From NCBI GenBank assembly GCA_964404165.1, contig CAYOIZ010000025.1, positions 1 to 64,000 of the forward strand: a stretch of 64,000 nucleotides of DNA, in the 5' to 3' direction. The notes below the pieces were generated by a model. The model made no database searches, was not told the DNA's origin, and saw only the letters and a program-made list of their open reading frames with translations. Origin of the DNA: DASYLJ01 sp964404165. GTDB lineage: Bacteria; Desulfobacterota; Binatia; DP-6. Positions 50,987-63,347 of the stretch are shown piece by piece. How positions within the stretch are numbered: position 1 is the stretch's first letter; every line of letters starts with the position of its first letter. The position numbers were made by a program, and so were the translations under genes.

Positions 50987-51490
50987 CTACTGCAGGCCGG
51001 CGTCGGCGCTGCGGAGACGGGAGGCCTGCTTGACGAGCTCCTCGCGCTCGGCGCCGAGGGCCTCCTCCTCCGGCGACAGGTAGCCGGCCGCGTTCGTGCC
51101 GAGGCCGCCGGTCTCCGGAGTGCCACCGGCGTGCGACGTGCGCGCCTGGGCGAGATCGGTCAACTGCCGGTTGATGCTGCCGAGGCGCTCGTCGATCTGG
51201 CGCAGCGCCTTCTCGTTCGCATTGCGCTGGAGCGACTCCTCGACGTCTTCCGGGGCATCGGCCTCAGCGGCGACGTCCTGGATGACGTCGGCCCCGAGCG
51301 GCTCGCCCTCGTCGCCCCCGGTCGTGAACGACGCCGTCGGGACGTCGAGGCCGGTCGGCGCCGCGGTTTCCGTCGGCACGTTCGAGTAGTGGCGGGTGCC
51401 GCCACGATCGACCCAGCTGTAGACCTCGTCGGCCCGGGCGGGCAGGGCCATCAGCCCCGCGAGCAGCACCATGGTTCCGATCCGTCGCAT
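50987..51490 (-). CDS. DUF4124 domain protein, exported
   Basis: This 167-residue protein starts at ATG 51490 behind GGAGGTGGAG. It has a signal peptide (about 1-17, ending ARAD) and a DUF4124 N-terminal segment (EVYSWVDRGGTRHYSNVP). A long acidic/helical tail with coiled-coil features (LQRNANEKALRQIDERLGSI, REELVKQASRLRSADAG) completes it. DUF4124 is common in periplasmic proteins of Gram-negatives but has no set function. It is the last gene after cysS on this strand. Confidence 0.82.
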   Translation of the reverse strand: MRRIGTMVLLAGLMALPARADEVYSWVDRGGTRHYSNVPTETAAPTGLDVPTASFTTGGDEGEPLGADVIQDVAAEADAPEDVEESLQRNANEKALRQIDERLGSINRQLTDLAQARTSHAGGTPETGGLGTNAAGYLSPEEEALGAEREELVKQASRLRSADAGLQ

Positions 51491-51515
51491 CTCCACCTCC
51501 CCGACGGGCCGCATC

Positions 51516-52934
<1,419 letters not shown>

Positions 52935-52941
52935 GCGAGAC

Positions 52942-54903
<1,962 letters not shown>

Positions 54904-55016
54904 GGCACCCCCTCCGGAACGAGTCGCGTCTAAGGTAGTGGGCTGCCCCCAGGGCTGCAAGCCGAAAGCGGGCGAGGGCTTTGCTCCCGGCGGGAAACGG
55001 CTAGGGTAGCGCCCCC

Positions 55017-57188
55017 ATGACCCGGTTCCAGGCGCTCGACGAGCACCAGCTGCTGCTGTTCTGGGTGCAGATGCTGGTGCTGGTCCTGGTCGCGCGGGGG
55101 CTCGGCGGGGTGGCGCGGCGCTTCGGACAGCCGTCGGTCATCGGCGAGCTGGCGGCGGGCGTGCTGCTCGGACCATCGGTGCTCGGTGTGCTGGCCCCAT
55201 CCGCGTGGGGATGGCTCTTTCCGAGCGACCCGGTGCACGCGGGGCTCATGGCGGGGGTAGGGTGGATCGGCGTCTTCTTCCTGCTGGTGCTGGCCGGCTT
55301 CGAGACCGACCTCGGGCTGGTGCGCCGCCTCGGTCGTGCGGCGGCCTGGGTCTCCACCGGCAGCCTCGTGGTGCCGCTCGCGTTCGGTCTGACCGTCGGC
55401 ATCGCCATGCCCGACGCGTTCTTGGGTCGCTCGCACGATCGGCTCGGGTTCGCGCTCTTCATGGCGACGGCCCTCGCCATCTCGTCGCTGCCGGTGGTGG
55501 TGAAGGTACTCACCGAGATGGACCTGGTGCGGCGCAACTTCGGCCAGCTCACGCTGGCCGCCGGTATGGCGAACGACGTCGTCGGCTGGGTGCTGCTCGG
55601 CGTGATCGCGCGGCTCACGCAGTCGGGGGATCTGTCGCTCGGGCCGTTGCTGGTGTCGCTCGGCGGGCTCGCCGTCCTCGGCGTCGCGTTCTTCACGGTG
55701 GGGCAGCGGGCGGTGGACGCGATGCTGCGCGCGGTGCGCGAGCGGCAGGGCGGCGTCATGGGGGCGCTCACCGTCGTGTTGCTGGTGTCGCTCGCGGGGG
55801 CGTCGGCGACGCAGGCGATCGGGCTCGAGGGTGTGCTGGGCGCGTTCATCGCCGGCATCGTGCTCGGGCGGTCGAAGTTCCAGGACACCGAGGTCTATCG
55901 TACCCTCGAAGCGATCACGTTGGCCTTCTTCGCGCCGCTCTTCTTCGCTCGCGCCGGGCTACGCGTCGACATGGCGCTGCTGGCCGATCCGCTCGTCGTC
56001 TGGTGGAGCCTGGTCGTCCTGGCTGCCGCCAGTGTGTCGAAGATCTTGGGGGCGTACGTCGGCGCGCGTGCCGCGGGGTTGACGCCGCGCGAGGGCATCG
56101 CCCTCGGCGCCGGGCTCAACGCGCGCGGCGCGCTCGAGATCGTGGTCGCCACCGTCGGCCTGAGCCTCGGCGTGCTGACGCAGGCCTCGTACACGATGGT
56201 CGTGCTGATGGCGATGGCGACGTCGATGATGGCGCCGATCATGCTGCGGCTCATCGTGCGTGACTGGCGCGGGTCACCCGAGGAACGCGAGCGGCTCGAG
56301 CGCGAGCGCCAGCTCGACCGCAACATCCTGGTGCGCTCGTCGCGGGTCCTGCTGCCGAGCGCGGGCGGCCTCAACTCGATGCTGGCGGCGCACATCCTCG
56401 ACCTGACCTGGCCCGAGGACGTCGAGGCGACGGTGCTCTCGGTCGGTGACGAGGCGGCGCGACGCGAGGTGGACGGTGTGTGCGCCGTGTTCAGACGGCG
56501 ACCCGTCGAGCACGCGCACGCGACCGGCAGGGTCCCGCTCGACGCCATCATGGCGCACGCGCAGCTCGGTTACGGGGCCATGGCCGTCGGCGCCACCGAT
56601 CGTCGCGTCGACGGGCGGCTGATCTCGCCGGTCGTCGACGGTCTGCTCGCGGCGAGCCCGCTCCCGGTGCTGATCGTGCGGCGCGGTCCGGAGGACGACG
56701 GCGCGCCCCGCATGTTCCGTCGCATCCTGGTGCCGGCGATCGGCACGACGGTGGGGCGTGCCGCGCAGGAGGTGGCCTACGCCCTGGCGCGACGCTCCGA
56801 TGCCGACGTCGTGCTGGCGCACGTTATCACCGTGCCGCGGTCCGGTGTGATGGCGTCGATCCTGCCGTGGCGACGCGGCGCCGATGCCGAGAACGGCAGC
56901 GCGGAGGAGCGCGCACGCGTCGCGGAGCAGGTCGTTGCGGAGGCTCGGACGCACGCCGAGGAGATGGGCGTGCGGGCGGTGACGGCGCTGCGGACGGGCG
57001 TGTCGGTGGCGGAGGAGATGGAGACGCTGGTGCGCGAGTCGGAAGCCGACCTGGTGGTGCTCACCGCCAACGTGCGGCAGCTGTCGGGACGCCCGTTCCT
57101 CGGGCACGGCGTCGAGCATCTGCTCGAGCGCAGCGACACCACGCTGGTGATCGTCGCGACGCCGCCGGGGTGGGGCGGCGGACGCTAG
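55017..57188 (+). CDS. CPA2-type Na+(K+)/H+ antiporter with two USP domains
   Basis: This 723-residue protein has about 11-13 membrane helices in residues 1-410, with the CPA2 fold and the two-residue ion site near FMATALAISSLPVVVKVL (KefB/KefC-like). After TM12 two universal-stress-protein-like domains follow in tandem, about 425-555 (SSRVLLPSAGGLNSMLAAHI, VLIVRRG) and about 560-718 (RILVPAIGTTVGRAAQEVAYAL, LVIVATPP). USP domains usually bind ATP/AMP or sense stress and may gate the transporter. It probably supports pH or cation homeostasis. It converges with the small 82-residue gene with a four-base overlap of ends. Confidence 0.87.
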   Translation: MTRFQALDEHQLLLFWVQMLVLVLVARGLGGVARRFGQPSVIGELAAGVLLGPSVLGVLAPSAWGWLFPSDPVHAGLMAGVGWIGVFFLLVLAGFETDLGLVRRLGRAAAWVSTGSLVVPLAFGLTVGIAMPDAFLGRSHDRLGFALFMATALAISSLPVVVKVLTEMDLVRRNFGQLTLAAGMANDVVGWVLLGVIARLTQSGDLSLGPLLVSLGGLAVLGVAFFTVGQRAVDAMLRAVRERQGGVMGALTVVLLVSLAGASATQAIGLEGVLGAFIAGIVLGRSKFQDTEVYRTLEAITLAFFAPLFFARAGLRVDMALLADPLVVWWSLVVLAAASVSKILGAYVGARAAGLTPREGIALGAGLNARGALEIVVATVGLSLGVLTQASYTMVVLMAMATSMMAPIMLRLIVRDWRGSPEERERLERERQLDRNILVRSSRVLLPSAGGLNSMLAAHILDLTWPEDVEATVLSVGDEAARREVDGVCAVFRRRPVEHAHATGRVPLDAIMAHAQLGYGAMAVGATDRRVDGRLISPVVDGLLAASPLPVLIVRRGPEDDGAPRMFRRILVPAIGTTVGRAAQEVAYALARRSDADVVLAHVITVPRSGVMASILPWRRGADAENGSAEERARVAEQVVAEARTHAEEMGVRAVTALRTGVSVAEEMETLVRESEADLVVLTANVRQLSGRPFLGHGVEHLLERSDTTLVIVATPPGWGGGR

Positions 57189-57433
57189 GCTTCGAGGTCG
57201 GCGCCGCGGCGGACGAAGACGACGGTGCGCCACGATGGGCCGTGCGCGTCGGAGATTCGTCCGAGCATCGCGTCGGCTTCCTGCGCGAGGGCGTCGACCG
57301 AGCGCGTGAGCCGCCGCAGCGGATCGCGCACCTCGTGGGCTGAGAGAACGGCGAGTCGGTCCGCGACACCGCGCAGAACCGCGACCACCTCGTCACGCTG
57401 CTCCAGGATCTGTTTCGCGGCCAACTCGTCCAT
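57185..57433 (-). CDS. small helical protein of unknown function
   Basis: This 82-residue protein starts at ATG 57433, with AAGGGGCTG a little upstream. It is a helical, acidic-basic protein (AAKQILEQRDEVVAVLRGVADRLAVL, then RLTRSVDALAQEADAMLGRISD) with a beta tail TVVFVRRGADLEA. Coiled-coil interaction or sensor-adaptor roles are possible. No family is recognised. Its stop overlaps the antiporter's by four bases, convergent. Confidence 0.55.
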   Translation of the reverse strand: MDELAAKQILEQRDEVVAVLRGVADRLAVLSAHEVRDPLRRLTRSVDALAQEADAMLGRISDAHGPSWRTVVFVRRGADLEA

Positions 57434-57543
57434 GCGTCAGCCCCTTCTCTTCTCCCCCTGGGAACCGGGGATGGAGTAGGACGGGTGGCGGCTCGCCGTC
57501 AAGCGGGTTGCTCGGGGGGCGGTCGAGCCGCTACGAGGGCCGC

Positions 57544-58317
57544 ATGGAGCGTCGAGCCGTCGTCACGGGAGCGGGGGGAGGTCTCGGCAGCGCGTTCTGT
57601 CGCGGTCTCACCGCACGCGGATGGGACGTCGTCGGCGTCGACGTGCAGGGCACGGCGCGCACGCTCGACGTGACGGATCCCGATGCGTGCCGCGTGCTCG
57701 CACGCGACGTGCAGCCGTCGCTGTGGATCAACAACGCCGGCGTGCTCGGCGCAGGCAGTGCCGCGGATCAGCCCGACGCCGAGATCGCTCGCGTCGTCAA
57801 CGTGAACCTGCTCGGCGTGGTGTACGGCAGCCGCGCCGCGGTGGAGGTGATGCGGCCGCGCGGCGCGGGACAGATACTCAACGTCGGCTCGCTGGCGTCG
57901 TGGCTGCCGGTGCCCGGCGAAGCGGTCTACTGCGCGACGAAGCACGGCGTGCGCGCCTTCAGCCTGGCGCTGGCGGTGGAGCTGCACGGCAGCGGCATCG
58001 ACATCTCGGTGCTCTGTCCGGACGGCATCGCCACGCCCATGCTGCGCGACAAACAGGATGACGCCGGGGCGGCCATGTCGTTCACCGGTCCCCGGCTGCT
58101 CGCGGCCGACGCCGTCGCGGCGCGCGGCATCGCCATGGTCGAGGGGCGCGAGCTGATCGCATCGTTCCCGGCTTTTCGGGGACTTACGGCGAAGCTCGTG
58201 GGCCTGTCCCCGCGTATCGGGCAAGCCATCCTGCGGCGGTTGGAAGTGCAGGGTCGTCGGACCCAGGCGAAGCTCCGCGCGCGAGGCGTGCGGGTCGGCG
58301 TCGACGCACCGCGCTGA
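57544..58317 (+). CDS. short-chain dehydrogenase/reductase
   Basis: This 257-residue SDR has cofactor motif TGAGGGLGSAFCRGL, Asp at beta-2 end (GVDVQG), NNAGVLG, and catalytic Ser in NVGSLASWLPV with Tyr-Lys in YCATKHGVRAF. A C-terminal tail with IGQAILRRLEVQGRRTQAKL is longer than in core SDRs. The substrate is unknown; sequence type suits a lipid or hydroxyacid dehydrogenase. ATG 57544 follows weak ribosome-binding sequence. It is followed by the bactofilin gene after 55 bases. Confidence 0.85.
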   Translation: MERRAVVTGAGGGLGSAFCRGLTARGWDVVGVDVQGTARTLDVTDPDACRVLARDVQPSLWINNAGVLGAGSAADQPDAEIARVVNVNLLGVVYGSRAAVEVMRPRGAGQILNVGSLASWLPVPGEAVYCATKHGVRAFSLALAVELHGSGIDISVLCPDGIATPMLRDKQDDAGAAMSFTGPRLLAADAVAARGIAMVEGRELIASFPAFRGLTAKLVGLSPRIGQAILRRLEVQGRRTQAKLRARGVRVGVDAPR

Positions 58318-58372
58318 CGAGGTTCTGCTCGCAACCCACTGCCGCGCGCGCCATCATTCGCGGAGGAGGTGG

Positions 58373-58762
58373 ATGATGGCGGAGACGACGGTGAGCGCGT
58401 TCCTCGACGAGAGCACCACGGTCACGGGCACGGTCGTGCTGGGTGGCCCGGCGCGGATCGAAGGACGGGTCGAGGGTGAGGTCACGGCCAAGGACACCCT
58501 GACCATCGGCAAGAGCGCGGTGGTGAATGCGCGCGTCACGGGAACCACCGTGACGGTGCACGGCACCGTGAAGGGTGACATCACGGCGACGACGCGGCTC
58601 GAGCTGTGCGCGCCCTGTCGGGTGCAGGGCAACATCAGCGCGCCGACGCTGGTCATCCACGAGGGGGCGGTGTTCGAGGGTGGCTGCACCATGGCCACCA
58701 GCAGCGCGAGCTCCTCGCGCGTCACGCCGATCACTGCGGCGGTGACGTCGGTCGCGAGCTGA
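58373..58762 (+). CDS. bactofilin family cytoskeletal protein
   Basis: This 129-residue protein has the bactofilin beta-helix pattern of repeating short hydrophobic strands around glycines: GPARIEGRVEGEVTAKDTL, GKSAVVNARVTGTTVTVHG, CRVQGNISAPTLVIHEGAVFEG. Bactofilins polymerise and position envelope machinery. ATG 58373 or 58376 may be used; AGGAGG (58364-58369) sits better for the second. Its end overlaps that of the convergent LssY_C gene by 32 bases. Confidence 0.9.
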   Translation: MMAETTVSAFLDESTTVTGTVVLGGPARIEGRVEGEVTAKDTLTIGKSAVVNARVTGTTVTVHGTVKGDITATTRLELCAPCRVQGNISAPTLVIHEGAVFEGGCTMATSSASSSRVTPITAAVTSVAS

Positions 58763-59537
58763 GCGCGGGCGACAACCACGCCCACAGTCCGTCCTTGATG
58801 ACGACGAGCGGTGGGCTCGGCAGGCGTTCCGCGCGTGCCGAGCCCGCCGTGTGCTCGTCGGCAAGCACGCCGACGTACAGCTCGCCGTCGGTGACGTAGC
58901 GGTCGCCGCCGCCGTTGCGGCCGTTCAGCGTCGGCCCGATGCCGGTGACGGCGTAGCGTCGTACCAGCTGGCCGGCGGCGTCAAGCGTGTCGATCAGGCG
59001 ATCGCGTTCGTCGTCGATGTCGGGGGCGATCCGATGCGTCACCTGGCCGGTGCGGTGGCTCAGCTCGACGCCGACGTCGAAGGTCGCGGCGCCGACCCAC
59101 ACGCTGCGGCCGTCCTCCGTCTGCAACGCGGTCTTCCAGAATCGGACGTGGTTGCGCTGCCGCGCGCTGTGTCCGACGCAGCGCTCGAAGGCGAGGTCCT
59201 CTTTGCGTCCCCAGAGCAGCAGGACGCTGACGGGTGCCGTGGGGTCGGGGCGGTCGAGCACGACGCTCTCGGCGATGCCGAGGCTGGTGCGGACGGTGAT
59301 CGGACGCGCGGCACTCCAGTCGCCGGCGGCGAGGGCACGCTCGATCTCGGCCTGGGTGCCGACGAGGGCGACGTTCAGCGGATCCCCCTGGAGTCCGCCG
59401 GTGGTGCGCGTGTACTTCGGGAACGCCTCCATGGGCGGCAGGTGCTCGTAGTGCCGCCAGAACATCGGCAGCACGAGATAGGCGAGCACGAGGTACGTGC
59501 CGAGGACGATCCCGAGCGCCCAGACGATGTGGGTCAT
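58731..59537 (-). CDS. LssY C-terminal domain protein
   Basis: This 268-residue protein has one N-terminal membrane helix (GIVLGTYLVLAYLVLPMFW). An LssY_C-like domain follows: PLNVALVGTQAEIERALAAGDWSAARPIT, then RKEDLAFERCVGHSARQRNHVRFW, VGAATFDVGVEL and HRIAPDIDDERD. LssY_C is often fused to DedA or found alone in Gram-negatives; its function is not established. The start overlaps the DUF4126 gene stop by four bases, and the unit with the DUF4410 lipoprotein gene looks like one operon. Confidence 0.85.
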   Translation of the reverse strand: MTHIVWALGIVLGTYLVLAYLVLPMFWRHYEHLPPMEAFPKYTRTTGGLQGDPLNVALVGTQAEIERALAAGDWSAARPITVRTSLGIAESVVLDRPDPTAPVSVLLLWGRKEDLAFERCVGHSARQRNHVRFWKTALQTEDGRSVWVGAATFDVGVELSHRTGQVTHRIAPDIDDERDRLIDTLDAAGQLVRRYAVTGIGPTLNGRNGGGDRYVTDGELYVGVLADEHTAGSARAERLPSPPLVVIKDGLWAWLSPALSSRPTSPPQ

Positions 59538-60112
59538 GCGGTGCTCGGTTGCCGCCGGCGGATCGCGCGCCAGAGCGCGCGCGCGGCGACGACGATGACG
59601 AGGAGCAGCACCACGGTGATGCCGAGTGCGATCAGGGGATGCGTCAGCGTCACCCAGGCGAGCGTGAAGACGAGCGTGTCCTCGGAGAGGCTCAGCAGCC
59701 AGTTGCTGAAGGGCTCGGGGCTGGTGTTCGCGATGGCGCGGGTCCCGGCCTTCCCGAGGTGTGATCCCGCGGCGATGCTCCAGCCGAGCAGCGCGGCCAT
59801 GCCCTGCATGCCGGGAGACGCCGGCCCCAGGGCGGCGACCGCGACGACGGCGCCGCCGATGGGGCGGATGATGGTGTGGACTGCGTCCCAGAGCGAGTCG
59901 ACCCAGGGCACCTTGTCGGCGACGAACTCGACGGCGTAGAGCGCGATCGCGACGGCGATGACGGCGTCGTGATCGAAGATCGCCATCTCGGGCGGCAGCG
60001 CCACCCAGCCGAAGCGATGCGCGAGGCCGAGGAGGGCGATCGTGGCGTAGAGGTTGACGCCGGCGGCGAACGACAGGCCGAGCGTGCGGCCGAGGGTTTC
60101 GAGGGCGTCCAC
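59534..60112 (-). CDS. DUF4126 membrane protein
   Basis: This 192-residue protein has about five or six membrane helices and the DUF4126 pattern: GLSFAAGVNLYATIALLGLAHRFGW, then EFVADKVPWVDSLWDAVHTIIRPIGGA and a C-terminal basic end. No function is known. It overlaps the LssY_C gene and lies three bases after the DUF4410 lipoprotein gene. Confidence 0.87.
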   Translation of the reverse strand: MDALETLGRTLGLSFAAGVNLYATIALLGLAHRFGWVALPPEMAIFDHDAVIAVAIALYAVEFVADKVPWVDSLWDAVHTIIRPIGGAVVAVAALGPASPGMQGMAALLGWSIAAGSHLGKAGTRAIANTSPEPFSNWLLSLSEDTLVFTLAWVTLTHPLIALGITVVLLLVIVVAARALWRAIRRRQPSTA

Positions 60113-60115
60113 GCG

Positions 60116-60661
60116 CTATTCGTCGATCGGTGCTTCGCGGTAGTGGCCGGTGTCGATCATCGCCGCGACGTCCTCGGCGAGCGCGTCGAGGCACTTTTCG
60201 ATCAGGTACTGGTCGCCGGCGAAGCCGAGCTCCGGTCCGCCGGACGCCGATCGTCGCTCGCGGAAGCTGGCGAGGGCGGCGCCGCCGGGACGGGTGACGG
60301 TGCCGTCGGCGGAGAGCGTCGCGCGACCGGCCCCGAATCCGAGCCAGAAGCGTTTGGCGCGGCTGCCGCCGTTGATGCGCAGGAGGCGTCCGCGGACGAC
60401 CGTGGCGCTGGCGGCGGGGTCGGCGCCGACCTGCGCGGAACGGCCGCGCTTGCCGAGCTCGGCGGCGATCCGCGCAGCAAAGGTGGCACCGAGCGCGTCG
60501 GTGGGGCCGTCGTAGCTCACGACCGACGTCGGCGGCGCGAACGGGACGATGGTGATGGTGGCGTCGTTCGGGAGGGATGCGTTCGTGACCCCGGAGCGCT
60601 GGGACGTCGCGCCGCAGGCGACGAGCGCCAGGGCGATCGCGGCGAGGGGGAGGCGACGCAT
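60116..60661 (-). CDS. DUF4410 lipoprotein
   Basis: This 181-residue protein has a lipoprotein signal (LAAIALALVACG; Cys at 16). A DUF4410-like domain follows: ITIVPFAPPTSVV, then FAARIAAELGKRGRS, TVVRGRLLRINGGSRAKRFWLGFGAG, and DALAEDVAAMI near the end. The family is found widely in Gram-negative envelopes without a defined role. It is the first gene of the DUF4410-DUF4126-LssY_C operon, 73 bases from the tRNA-Arg gene. Confidence 0.82.
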   Translation of the reverse strand: MRRLPLAAIALALVACGATSQRSGVTNASLPNDATITIVPFAPPTSVVSYDGPTDALGATFAARIAAELGKRGRSAQVGADPAASATVVRGRLLRINGGSRAKRFWLGFGAGRATLSADGTVTRPGGAALASFRERRSASGGPELGFAGDQYLIEKCLDALAEDVAAMIDTGHYREAPIDE

Positions 60662-60734
60662 GCCGGCCCCATAGCACGAGACGGCCGGTTGTCGATCGAC
60701 GGGGAGGGCTGCTAGAGGAGGCGCCTCGTGCTGC

Positions 60735-60808
60735 GCGCCCGTAGCTCAGTTGGATAGAGCGGCTGGCTTCGAACCAGTAGGTCGGGAGTTCGAATCTCTC
60801 CGGGCGCA
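60735..60808 (+). tRNA. tRNA-Arg(UCG)
   Basis: Seen: acceptor GCGCCCG/CGGGCGC, a D arm in TAGCTCAGTTGGATAGAGC and anticodon loop CTTCGAA with anticodon TCG at positions 34-36. The variable loop is AGGTC and the T arm GGGAG/CTCTC with TTCGAAT loop. Discriminator A60808 is followed by CTCG, so CCA is not encoded. It reads CGA (and by wobble CGG). It is uninterrupted, unlike the tRNA at the window start. Confidence 0.96.
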
Positions 60809-61011
60809 CTCGAATCGCACGACTCAGGAATGGGGCGCCGGTACGAGCAGGCGACCCGACGTCTGCCACGACACGACGTGACCAGACACCGGCGAGGTGG
60901 GACGTGCCGCAACCATGCGCCGCCGTCGCCGACGGGCCTCGCACGACCGTCACCATCGTCGCCGTGAAATGAATGGTGGACAGGGTTCCGTACCCGTCGT
61001 ACTACCCCGCG

Positions 61012-61656
61012 ATGCGCACGATCGTCGGTTTCGTCCTGTTGCTCGCGGGCTTCCCCACCACCGCCCTCGCCAAGCCCCCCGTCGACTGCGTTCCGCTCGC
61101 CTCCGTCCCCTCCGCCCCCACGGCACTCATCCCCGAAGCCGCCTGCACCGTCGCGACGCATCCCCTCACCGCGGCGCTCCTCCCGGACCTGAGCTTCGCG
61201 CCGCCGCTCTGCTACGTCACCACCTTCACCGGCAAGCTCACGATCGACGGCCGCAGCACCGCGGGCTACACGATCGTCGCCTACTCGGGCGTCTCGACCA
61301 ACACGACCGGCGCGGCGCTGGCGGCGATCCCGCCGCTGATGGACGGGACGGGCGCGCCGCGTCCGCTGATCGCGTTCGCCGCCGCGACCATAATCGAGAT
61401 ACGGAGCGAAAGCAGGGGCACCCTCGTGGGCCAGCTCGTCAGTCGCGACACCGGCTGGGGCGAGCTCGATCTGACGACCGCGCTGCCGAAGTTCGCCACC
61501 GAGCGGCTCGTGGTGACGCATGCCACCGGTCGGCTCTTCGACGGGGCCCGCGGCGAGATCTTCTTCAGCGGCGATCAGTTCGGTGGTGGCGGCTTCGCGA
61601 GCGGCACCCTGTGCGGTCCCCGGCTGAAGCGACGGGTCGAGAAGACCTTCCCCTGA
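61012..61656 (+). CDS. exported protein of unknown function
   Basis: This 214-residue protein has a signal peptide (about 1-20, ending ALAK). The remainder is beta-rich with Thr/Ala strands (CYVTTFTGKLTIDGRSTAGYTIVAYSG, LVGQLVSRDTGWGELDLTT, THATGRLFDGARGEIFF), suggesting a small beta-barrel or Ig-like fold. A few Cys residues fit an oxidising compartment. No family is recognised. It is followed after eight bases by the SagB-type gene, possibly co-transcribed. Confidence 0.6.
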   Translation: MRTIVGFVLLLAGFPTTALAKPPVDCVPLASVPSAPTALIPEAACTVATHPLTAALLPDLSFAPPLCYVTTFTGKLTIDGRSTAGYTIVAYSGVSTNTTGAALAAIPPLMDGTGAPRPLIAFAAATIIEIRSESRGTLVGQLVSRDTGWGELDLTTALPKFATERLVVTHATGRLFDGARGEIFFSGDQFGGGGFASGTLCGPRLKRRVEKTFP

Positions 61657-61664
61657 CGCCGCCC

Positions 61665-63173
61665 ATGACCAACCGCGACACCACCGCGCTGCGCGCCTAC
61701 CACGGGCAGACGAAGCATTCGGTGGCGAGCGTGACGCAGAGCCGCCACGGCCTCGACTGGGACACCATGCCGCGGCCGTTCAAGATATACCCCGAGCTCG
61801 ACGGCATCCCGCTGCCGCGCGACTTCGAGACGTCGACGCGACCGGCGCTCGCGGCGCTCGGCGATCCCGGGACGATCGACGGGCCCGGACCAGTGCTCGA
61901 TCGCCGCGCGCTGGCCCGGCTGCTGTTCTTCACCGCCGGCATCGTCCGCACGAAGACCTATCCCGCCGGGGAGATGCACTTCCGCGCCGCGGCGTGCACC
62001 GGCGCGCTCTATCACCTCGACGTCTATGTCGTGTGCGGTGCGCTCGCCGATCTGCCGGCGGGCGTCTACCATTTCGGCCCGCACGACTTCGCGTTGCGCC
62101 GCCTGCGCGACGGCGACCATCGCGGCGCACTCGTCGCCGCCAGCGGCGGGAATGCGGCGATCGCGGACGCGCCCGTGACGCTCGTGCTGACGAGCACGTT
62201 CTGGCGCAACAGCTGGAAGTATCGCTCGCGTGCGTACCGCCACGCCTTCTGGGACGGCGGAACGCTGCTCGCGAACCTGCTCGCGGTCGCCGCTGCGAGT
62301 CGGCAGCCGGCGGCGGTCGTGCTGGGGTGGGTCGATGCCGACGTCGATGCGCTGATCGGTGTCGACGGCCGTCGCGAGGCGTCGATCGCTGTCGTGCCGC
62401 TCGGGCGCGGCATGCCCGCGGGAGTGGCGTCACCGGTCGTGACGCCGATCGCGCCCGAGACGCTTCCGTACTCGAGCGAGCAGATCGACTATCCCACCAT
62501 CGAGGCCGCACACGTGGCGAGTGCGCTGGGATCCTCGCAGGAGGCGGCGGCGTGGCGCAGCGGACGCATTCCCGCGGCGACACCACCGGCGCCTGCCGCG
62601 CCGCTGCCGTCCGACGCGGTCCGCGAGCCGATCGAGACGGTGATCCTGCGACGGGGCTCGGCGCGACGCTTCCCGCGTGACCCGATCGCCGGCGAGCAGC
62701 TGGCGATGATCCTCGCCTGTGCGGTGGTGCCGATCCCGTCCGACTTCGACGAGGGCACGCCGCGGCTGGCCGACCTGTACGTCATCGTCAACGCCGTCGA
62801 GGGGATCGAGTCCGGCGCGTACGTCTACGACCCAGCGACGGGGCTCGCTCTTCTGCAGGCCGGCGACTTCCGGGGCACCGCCGGACACCTCGACCTGGGC
62901 CAGCCCCTCGCCGCCGACGCCGCGGTGAACTGCTACTGGCTCACCGATCTCGAGCCGGTCCTGGCTCGGTTCGGCAATCGCGGCTACCGCGCCGCGCAGC
63001 TCGAGGGCGCGATCGCAGGCGGCCGCACCTACCTCGCGGCCTACGCGCTGGGGCTCGCCGCCACCGGGCTCACGTTCTTCGACGACGACGTGACGGCGTT
63101 CTTCTCGCCGCACGCGACGGGGAAGAGCGTGATGTTCCTCACCGCCATCGGCCGGCGCGCGCGGCGTTCCTGA
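61665..63173 (+). CDS. SagB-type double nitroreductase (FMN)
   Basis: This 502-residue protein has two nitroreductase-like domains (about 40-240 and about 300-500). The first has RLLFFTAGIVRTKTYPAGEMHFRAAACTGALYHLDVYVVC and AFWDGGTLLANLLAVAAAS. The second starts at ETVILRRGSARRFPRDPIAGEQLAMIL and ends AAYALGLAATGLTFFDDDVTAFFSPHATGKSVMFL. SagB/ThcOx-type enzymes use FMN to dehydrogenate azolines in RiPP pathways, but stand-alone double-domain members have unknown roles, and no cyclodehydratase, precursor or protease gene is near. It ends 174 bases before the multiheme cytochrome gene. Confidence 0.85.
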   Translation: MTNRDTTALRAYHGQTKHSVASVTQSRHGLDWDTMPRPFKIYPELDGIPLPRDFETSTRPALAALGDPGTIDGPGPVLDRRALARLLFFTAGIVRTKTYPAGEMHFRAAACTGALYHLDVYVVCGALADLPAGVYHFGPHDFALRRLRDGDHRGALVAASGGNAAIADAPVTLVLTSTFWRNSWKYRSRAYRHAFWDGGTLLANLLAVAAASRQPAAVVLGWVDADVDALIGVDGRREASIAVVPLGRGMPAGVASPVVTPIAPETLPYSSEQIDYPTIEAAHVASALGSSQEAAAWRSGRIPAATPPAPAAPLPSDAVREPIETVILRRGSARRFPRDPIAGEQLAMILACAVVPIPSDFDEGTPRLADLYVIVNAVEGIESGAYVYDPATGLALLQAGDFRGTAGHLDLGQPLAADAAVNCYWLTDLEPVLARFGNRGYRAAQLEGAIAGGRTYLAAYALGLAATGLTFFDDDVTAFFSPHATGKSVMFLTAIGRRARRS

Positions 63174-63347
63174 TCTCAGCCCGGCTCGCAGGCGCGGCCA
63201 TAGCGCCCGGCGCAGACGGACTGCAGGACAAGAATCGGATGCGGGGCATGCCAGGAAACTGACCCGCGGCGTCGCGACGGCGCGCAATTGCTGGGGCCCC
63301 GACTGGCACGGAACCTGCGAACCGCGGACGCCCTGAGGGAGCAGGGG

